Positions 57,423 to 64,000 of a stretch of DNA of 64,000 nt are shown here, one piece after another (position 1 is the first letter of the stretch; every line of letters starts with the position of its first letter). Origin of the DNA: Panopea generosa. Lineage: Eukaryota; Mollusca; Bivalvia; Adapedonta; Hiatellidae. The translations under genes were made by a program, and so were the position numbers. The notes beneath the pieces are model-generated. The model had not been told where the DNA came from and did no database searches. It saw only the letters and a program-made list of their open reading frames with translations. The stretch lies in NCBI GenBank assembly GCA_029582155.1, contig CM055909.1:20432798-20496797 (forward strand), given 5' to 3'.

Positions 57423-59033
57423 CTGAAATATAGACATTTTCTATTATGATGAAATTAATATTTGACATCTAGCACTCAATAGAGAATAAAAGCATTGATT
57501 AATTATTTCATTTACGTTCTTTTAATATTTATTTGTTCTGGACAAAGATAATAGAAAAATAACTAGACAAGTGGCGATAGGGCAGATTAAAATACCTGCC
57601 ATGGAAAGTGTAAAAAAATATTGTTCACCATAGAACTAAGGATCCGGGTTTTTGCAAGACAAAGTGTCATGTCAAGGTGATCATTATTGTATAGTTATTT
57701 AAAATCTCTCAACAAAAAAGCTATTTCAAAAACAAACAATTAATGACACAGTTGCAGAGTGGATACAAATTCGACTTTCTATACGCATACATATTATATA
57801 AAATATAAATATGTTTAACATCTGAATGTTACCAGTAACCTTGACATATGTGGTACCAGATTTTCCCCCTTTAGAAACAAGTTGATATTCAGCCTCTTGC
57901 ACAAGTACAAATAGTCAACATTTCCCCCTATTTGACAAAACAATTACCATCAACAAACTGGTTTTAGTTTGCACCTAGTGCGACATAATCAATTATTCAA
58001 ATTATCAAAATGCATGGAATTACAGTCATTTGGCTCCATAACAATAAATAAGCATCAATGCTGATATTGATTAACTAAGGAAAGTTACTTGATTGATAGG
58101 TTTAAAATGCGGCCAAAATATTTATAGGCCAGTTATACAGTATTGCAGTCCACCATCCCCTGGAGTCTGTTTTCTTATTGGTCATACATTCCTTATTTTC
58201 ATTAAATATAAAACACATAGTTTGATAACCTCCACTTAATTAGTCTGGTATTACAATAAGTTTATCATAACATTTTACTTATTTATAAGTGACAAATGAG
58301 TCATTCAAAATAATACTAATTACTAAATATAGGGCATTTATAAGCCCTATATGTTTTATACATCTCAAACTATCAGTCCGTCCTTAAAAAAAACAATATT
58401 GTTTGCTGAGTTCCTACTTATTCACTCAAGTAACAGCTACCCAAACATTTTTTCGACATTCAAAGCGTTTATTTTTTTATAATTTCTATCCATTTTTCTT
58501 TAAAACAACTATGCAAAATCCAAATTTGGCAACAAAAAAAAGCTACCTACCTTGTTCCTACCCACATGAAAAATACTGGGTCGGAGCACAGCAAACAAAT
58601 ATTTCTTTAAGGATGGCCTTAAGCCAACCAGTTTATACAATAAGCCTTGCCCGGGAACACAAAGTCATGGTGGTGCTCAGACTAGCATCATCCAGATTAC
58701 AAGACTGAAACACAAACTGCATTATTTAAAAGGCACAAACCATATTTGTTATAAATTAACACTGAGTTTTTTATAAATAGTTAATTTTTCTTATTTTAAA
58801 TTGAATGTTTGAATTGGTTTCCCCAATAATTGTATGTAGGCGCAAATTTTACTATAATAACATGGACATGATCAGCTTGGACAATAAAAAGTGTATATAT
58901 TCTGTACAAGGTATTTTCAATAAGCAAAGCAACCTATATGACTTAGAAACACCTGATTAGATCATTTCCGGATAGCATCTACTAGCAAATTACATTATTA
59001 CAGGAACAAAATGAACTTTGGATAGAATGTTGT
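57423..59033. other. Spacer, no firm feature
   Basis: AT-rich. A GC-richer island at about 58545-58700 ('ccttgcccgggaacacaaag') reads open in one minus-strand frame but matches nothing I recognise; it may be a transposon end. Confidence 0.45.
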
Positions 59034-59142
59034 AGCTCATGCCAAAGGTTGCGTGTCCGATCTCACTGGTTCTACCCAGGTGGCGGACTCATATTTAACT
59101 TTTCATCACAATCAAACTAAAACAAATTAGTATATACTCAAT
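59034..59142 (+). mobile_element. SINE-B, 3' part
   Basis: 'ggttgcgtgtccgatctcac' (B-box region), 'tggttctacccaggtggcgg' body, and 'catcacaatcaaactaaaac' + 'aaattagtatatac' tail, in plus orientation. Confidence 0.85.
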
Positions 59143-59250
59143 GAAACTACTTTAATTTTAAATTGCATAAATCTTGTCCCCTTATATTTATAAGCGTAAG
59201 TGTTGATATTCTGTTTTAAAAGATTAGTTTCAATAGTTACAATAACTTAC

Positions 59251-59407
59251 CCACATGTATACAGCGGTTGTCAGCAAAGAGCAATAGAGTATTCGCCACT
59301 TCTGTAACATCCACATCTAGCATACAATAACCTGTACTGGTTGATGAAGTACCATCTCCGATATCTGATTTGGATGAACTGGAACAGTCTGGCATCGAAG
59401 TGAGTGA
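59251..59407 (-). CDS. Putative exon of an unidentified minus-strand gene
   Basis: Acceptor 'tttttaattaacag', donor 'GTGG|gtaagt'. It is open in phase 0 throughout. It reads Ser-rich 'MPDCSSSSKSDIGDG' (ATG at 59393-59395) then 'GYCMLDVDVTEVANTLLLF' and 'ADNRCIHV', ending in phase 1. Good splice signals and non-repetitive, balanced composition support it. It could be an upstream exon of the 57237-57422 transposase, which lies in the same orientation 1.8 kb downstream, but the phases require at least one more exon between. No domain recognised. Confidence 0.5.
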
Positions 59408-60541
59408 CTGTTAATTAAAAAACACTGATCTGTGAATTGTATTGAGTAATGCTTTCATACTCATGATACTCAGTGTTGGCTTTGGAATTACTGATATTGA
59501 TTGTGGCTATTAATCAACTGATTTTAAGATAAAACCACCAAATATTTGCCCTTATTCGCTCTTTTCACAGAGAAGATGAACTGCAAATGCTTGTGTGGAT
59601 ATAATATCAAATAACTAAATTGTTGATGATTCAAAGGTCATAACTGCGACATTTATTATCAGATTCGGTCAATTCAAGAACTTGCCCGAGTTATTGCGTG
59701 TGACTACTATGTAAGTTTTGTGAATATTCCACATGTCCAATTGTAGTAACTGGTGAAGTCTGACCTAGAAAGAGAAGTCCAACCCAAGGGATTCCCGCCA
59801 AAGCGTAAGCAAGGTGCGGGAGGTGACGTCACACACTGGCTGGACGGGAACTGTGCATTCAGTCTAGAAGTGCCAACGACAGATCGTGACTGAAGTATCA
59901 CACTCTATCACAATAGCTCACTTCATGTCTTCTGAATGTTCAGCTTAGGTGAGCTGGAAACAAACATCAGCAACAACAAAAAGCTGTTTCTTCTCTATAC
60001 CAATACATACTATTTGTTTAAAAAAACAAGTAAAGCCACTGCCCAGACCAAAGAGGGCTTCAAGTCTGGCCTGGTCGCCCACATTTTTTTCTATTATCAA
60101 ATTCTTAATCTGTACATTCTTGCAATGTGTCGAATAACCATTTTTATCTGAAGAAATAATCACCGACACATCTTTGCAAATGGCTGCACGTTATATCAAG
60201 GATGACGTCAGACTTCAAGGAAAATCAAGGCAGGTAATTCAGTGTGGTAAAAGTAGACAGTGTATGAAATATGAATTTCGATGCATATGATTTTGGAAAC
60301 AGATGCTTAAATTCAAAATGATATTATTGAAATACTAAACGCAACAGAATAACTTTTCATTATTTCATTGCTTATGAACTTTAAGCAAAACATGCAATGT
60401 GTCAAACTCTAAAGATACCACTTACCTGAGAAATGCCAAGGCATGTAAGTTGAGCGCAGGTTTACATGTCAATGATGGTCGAGCCAACCTCAGAAAATGA
60501 CAGCACTCGATGTTCAAATTCCTTCAAATACCAAGACAGTC
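59408..60541. other. Spacer with dispersed repeats
   Basis: Contains 'gtcataactgcgacatttat' and 'aattcaagaacttgcccgag' (dispersed repeat also at 18590), a GC-richer stretch at 59740-59890, and 'agcttaggtgagctggaaac' near 59940. A short ATG frame with a donor-like GT at 60181-60236 is too small to call. Confidence 0.4.
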
Positions 60542-61350
60542 AGGGCTCTGAAAAGTATACAGGATAGGGACCATTTATACTAAATATGAACAAATTTGAC
60601 TGTTCTTGAGAAAAAGATTTTAGAAATTCACAATTTTATCCCTTTTTGGACCCTGCTGACCCTTACATGAATTAAATTCCCTTTACAGGAACCATAGAAA
60701 CCATTTATACCAAATATGAACATGGCTGTTCATGTGAAAAAGATTTTTATAAATTCACAATTTTATCCCTTTATGGGCACCTGCTGACCCGTATGTGCAT
60801 TAAATTCCCTCTAAAGGACCCAGTCTCATCTGTTATGACTAAACAATGCCCCAGATATCAAAATGTTTGAAATAGTACCTAAAATAAATGAGAAAATTGT
60901 TCCAAAATATATACCAAATATAAATAAAATTACTTGGCAGGTAGGTTCTTAAGAAAAAGATTTATAAATGAAAATTTCCCCATATGTTAAACTGATAAGT
61001 CCCCAGGGCGAGGTCAATTTCGACCCTAGAGTCATAGCTTGAACAAATCTGAGACAAACTGATTATGTGATCAACATGCAAAATATCAAAGCTCCAAGCC
61101 TTACACTTTTGGAGAAAAAGATTTTTGAAATTTTGAAGAAAAAAAAACATACCTATCAGACCCTGGGACGGGTTATATTTGACCCCAGGGTCATGATTTG
61201 AACAAACTTGAGAGAGTTTTAAGTAACAATGCTTCACACCAAATTTGGTGAAAAGCTGTTATGTGGTTTGAAGAAAAAGTTAACAACGGACAGCCAACAG
61301 ACGGACAAAAGACACAGGTGATCTGAATAGCTCACCTTGTGTTTGCTAAA
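60542..61350. repeat. Dispersed repeat with 'gaaaaagatttt' modules
   Basis: Repeating modules contain 'ggaccatttataccaaatat', 'gaaaaagattttagaaattc' and 'tttgaccccagggtcat'. The block ends in 'cagacggacaaaagacacag' and 'gatctgaatagctcacctt'. It is the same kind of block as 39181-40247, whose end also has 'agctc...gtgagcta'. Non-coding. Confidence 0.7.
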
Positions 61351-61469
61351 AAGTTCCAATCAAGGTCATTTACCTACTTTTCGTGAAGACGTCAGCATCA
61401 CTGCATTCGGCACATTTCAGTCTGTCGGATTGTGTTAATGTCTCGCACCGTTATTAAATTTCCCATAAA

Positions 61470-61900
61470 GCTCCATTATGACATTATTGTCAACAACACT
61501 GAAAAATCAAAATCTGTGTCTGGGCTCAAATTCTTCACTGGTTCAAGATCTGCAATTATAAACAAAAACAATATATGCAGGTTTTTGTTTTTAAATCAAT
61601 GGTTTTGTGACACCTATCAATTTCCAGAACAACAATATGTCAACATTTCATCAACAAAACCATTCAACCCATCAAATCTAAAATGACACAGAATTGTCTA
61701 GAAATCTGGTATCAACATCAAATATTATTCTGTGGTGATTTCTATATTATTTACCATTTAGCACATGGTAAGAATAAATAAATCCCTGCAATGTAAAGTC
61801 CTGAATAAAGAAGAAAAAGGTAACTATATTTTTACTACTACCTCCTTCGTCTGTAGGTCTGGAGTATTCATGGAGATAGTAGTGGAGTAAGTCCTTTAGC
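61470..61900. repeat. Diverged duplicate block, copy 2 (partner 54728-55310)
   Basis: Same ordered motifs as 54728-55310, with small deletions. The minus-strand reading near 61850-61900 gives 'LKDLLHYYLHEYSRPTDEG' followed by a donor-like 'gtagtag'. Confidence 0.7.
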
Positions 61901-63837
61901 CAGTTTTTTATCCGAAAATTTGTCTTGCTTTTTTAAAAACCCTTTCTTTTTTGTTTGTTAAGTTTTTATAAGCTAGTTTTAATATTTCATCAAGAATGGA
62001 TATGTTATGCACTATATCTGACAATCGTATCATTGCATCATAGGTCTAAAGAATGCATTGCAGTGTGATGTATTGGAAATTTCATTTATCACCTAATAAA
62101 CACATCGGTGGAAAGGTGAATTGTGATCCAATGATGAATCGTTGCACATAAAATTTTCTTAGTAGAGAAATGGTATTTTTCAGTTTGGGGATAATAGATC
62201 AAAGCACTCCAGTGCTGATGGGGACGGAGCATATAAGATGTAAAATGTCGCTATTGTTTTAGACAAACAGGTCAGTTTGCATATGTTGAAGTAGAATAAT
62301 CCCGATTATTCTTATACAGGGTACAAAATCTACATGTTCTATGCTTAACGTTGACCCTTTTCTCGAATATGTCAGAGCATGTAACTGCCTTTGAAAGTGT
62401 ATTTTGCTGCTATAGTAGGAATATCAACTCTTAAATTTGGAAATGTCCAACTTCAAGGTATAAATTAAATTCATTGATATGAGATTTGTATCTTCAACTC
62501 AACTTGTGATATTTTCAGAAATGACAAGCTTTTTATCATATATAAGATATCAAAGTGCTCTGAATCTAGCACAATGAATTCCACTTTGAGTATATTCATT
62601 CACTATTTTCTTTATTGATATCACTAGCGCAACAGTGAAACAATTCGTTTAAAAGACGAAAAGCTGAAATGTGTATGTCAACATTAATAATTGATACTTA
62701 CATTTATATTTTCTGTGGCCCTATATCGCCCCATAAACGGAACCACACTAGCTTAAATGTTATGGCACCGATTTTTATACACAACTGGAGTTTTGTGTAT
62801 TTTTTGATATGGAAACACAAATGCTTTAATATGTTTTAATAGAAATTATCTACCGTTCCAATTATTGGAAATATATGAAATATTTACTAAATAACAAAAT
62901 AACAGCACTGACATTATTCATAACTTGATCAATCTCGAATTCTTTTTAGGAATACAAGTCTATTTTTAAACATTTGGGAGAAACAGCAAGCCACGTGATC
63001 GACATTAGCATATCTCTATTTTTAGAACGAGTATTGATTGTTTATTTGCATAAGCAAGGAACTATATAAGTATAGTTCCTTGGCATAAAGGACAGATCTA
63101 GAAAAGATTGGTTCCTGTATTCAAGGAAATATGGTAAAGATATTTACGACTAATAGTTAAAAACGCAGTTGTCTGTCTTGAATTGCTGTCCAAGATGGCA
63201 TCCTGAAAAATCTTTTAGTCACATGACCATAATTCAGTCTGAGAGCGTATGTATTCATGTGCTTTAATTCCTTTGTGCTGAATAATAGCACTGAATATAA
63301 ACTTGGAATTTATACGGTACACAATTGTTAATAGGTATAAATCATCAATGTCTGTTATAATATTAATGTTTTCGTTAAAATAGGCGAATCTACTGTTTAT
63401 AGTGAGTTCCAACGCTTATCAGGGGGTGGAACTATTTGATTGGTGGTTGTCAGGTTTGCATTAACACGATACACGTTTGTAGATTTGCGGTATAGGAAAA
63501 AAATCATGTTAGCTCTAAGAGCGGCTGCTAAAGCACCGCCCCCAAAAATGTTATAAAAGCCTCAAACTTTTAAGAAAAAATGGATTGTCCATTCTATTTA
63601 AACACAAGTAAAGGATGGGGAAAATTCAGCCAATTTGTTTTGGGAAGACAAGTAAAAGGTTGTGATAAATAATAAATCAATCAATATTTTATTTGCATTT
63701 ATTCATGGTAGTATGATAAATGACAAAGTGTCTTTAATATTGAATTTATCTTTTTTACGAAGGAGCTGCCCTGACATTTTTATAACAAGTCAACTTGCCA
63801 CACTTGTGGAATAACACACTAGGTCTTGGGAACAATT
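61901..63837. other. AT-rich flank, no gene seen
   Basis: No coding, RNA gene or element recognised on either strand. Confidence 0.5.
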
Positions 63838-63945
63838 GTGACTTTAGGACTGTGTGCTGCCAGTTAATTTTAAATTTGGCCTGTTGAAATTTTATGCACT
63901 GGCCAAAATTGCAAATGCATAATTAATTCATATTTACCCCTGTAC
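63838..63945 (-). mobile_element. Fragment of the 26391-27573-type hAT-like element
   Basis: The reverse complement begins CAGGGGTAAATATGAATTA and contains 'gcaattttggccagtgcat' and 'aaatttcaacaggccaaatt', aligning with the left end of the element at 26391. The other end is not seen. Confidence 0.7.
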
Positions 63946-64000
63946 AGTGACTATGCTATGATTATATTGTGAATATACTTCGACTATGTGAAAGTGTAAC
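63946..64000 (+). repeat. Short 'gactatgctatgattatat' tandem stretch at the window edge
   Basis: 'cagtgactatgctatgatta' and 'ttgtgaatatacttcgacta' resemble the 50505-52778 minisatellite. It may be the start of another such array beyond the edge. Confidence 0.55.

Noticed and set aside
60181-60236. Short first exon (MAARYIKDD...) with a donor-like GT
   Set aside because: Only 18 codons, with no continuing exon or promoter evidence.

Overview
The window is eukaryotic, AT-rich, intron-bearing and very repeat-dense. Several independent tRNA-headed SINE families, abundant minisatellites, diffuse 'gggccataactctg'-type repeats, hAT-like miniature transposons, a non-LTR reverse transcriptase fragment, and spliced G2E3-like HECT and integrase-core genes together suggest a lophotrochozoan, most likely a bivalve mollusc. 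The species cannot be read from the sequence. There is no bacterial-style coding; most short open frames are repeat shadows.

Layout. 1-235 is a reverse transcriptase fragment (minus strand). 413-2035 holds a large direct repeat that abuts a satellite array (2036-18049; 21 units of about 755-778 bp in two subtypes). The array runs into a 500-N assembly gap (18050-18549). 19300-21236 is a TATA-rich minisatellite split by a 1.43 kb hAT-like element. 21352-23676 is a 36-bp minisatellite and 24070-24592 a 52-bp tandem repeat.

25125-36592 (plus strand) is a SAM-like plus HECT E3 ubiquitin ligase gene of the G2E3-like group. Five exons were found, and introns carry a hAT-like element and several SINEs. 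It is probably broken: a 5-nt duplication lies just before the catalytic cysteine motif and one HECT exon is not found. 37-40 kb is repeat-derived.

40770-48957 (minus strand) is a seven-exon gene for an integrase-core (DDE) domain protein, with intron phases that fit at nearly all junctions. It carries three in-frame stops and lacks the first catalytic aspartate, so it is a decayed copy. Its largest intron holds a 2.06 kb element with CpG-rich inverted ends and a pair of near-identical 472-bp blocks.

49.6-52.8 kb is minisatellite. 53-64 kb is mostly SINE and dispersed-repeat sequence, with two minus-strand exons (57237-57422 and 59251-59407). The first is a frameshifted DDE transposase remnant of the THAP/Kolobok-like sort. 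No gene in the window can be called intact with confidence. Its interest lies in repeat dynamics: a recurrent indel site inside the satellite, nested satellite amplification, paired hAT-like insertions, and SINE families sharing a core.
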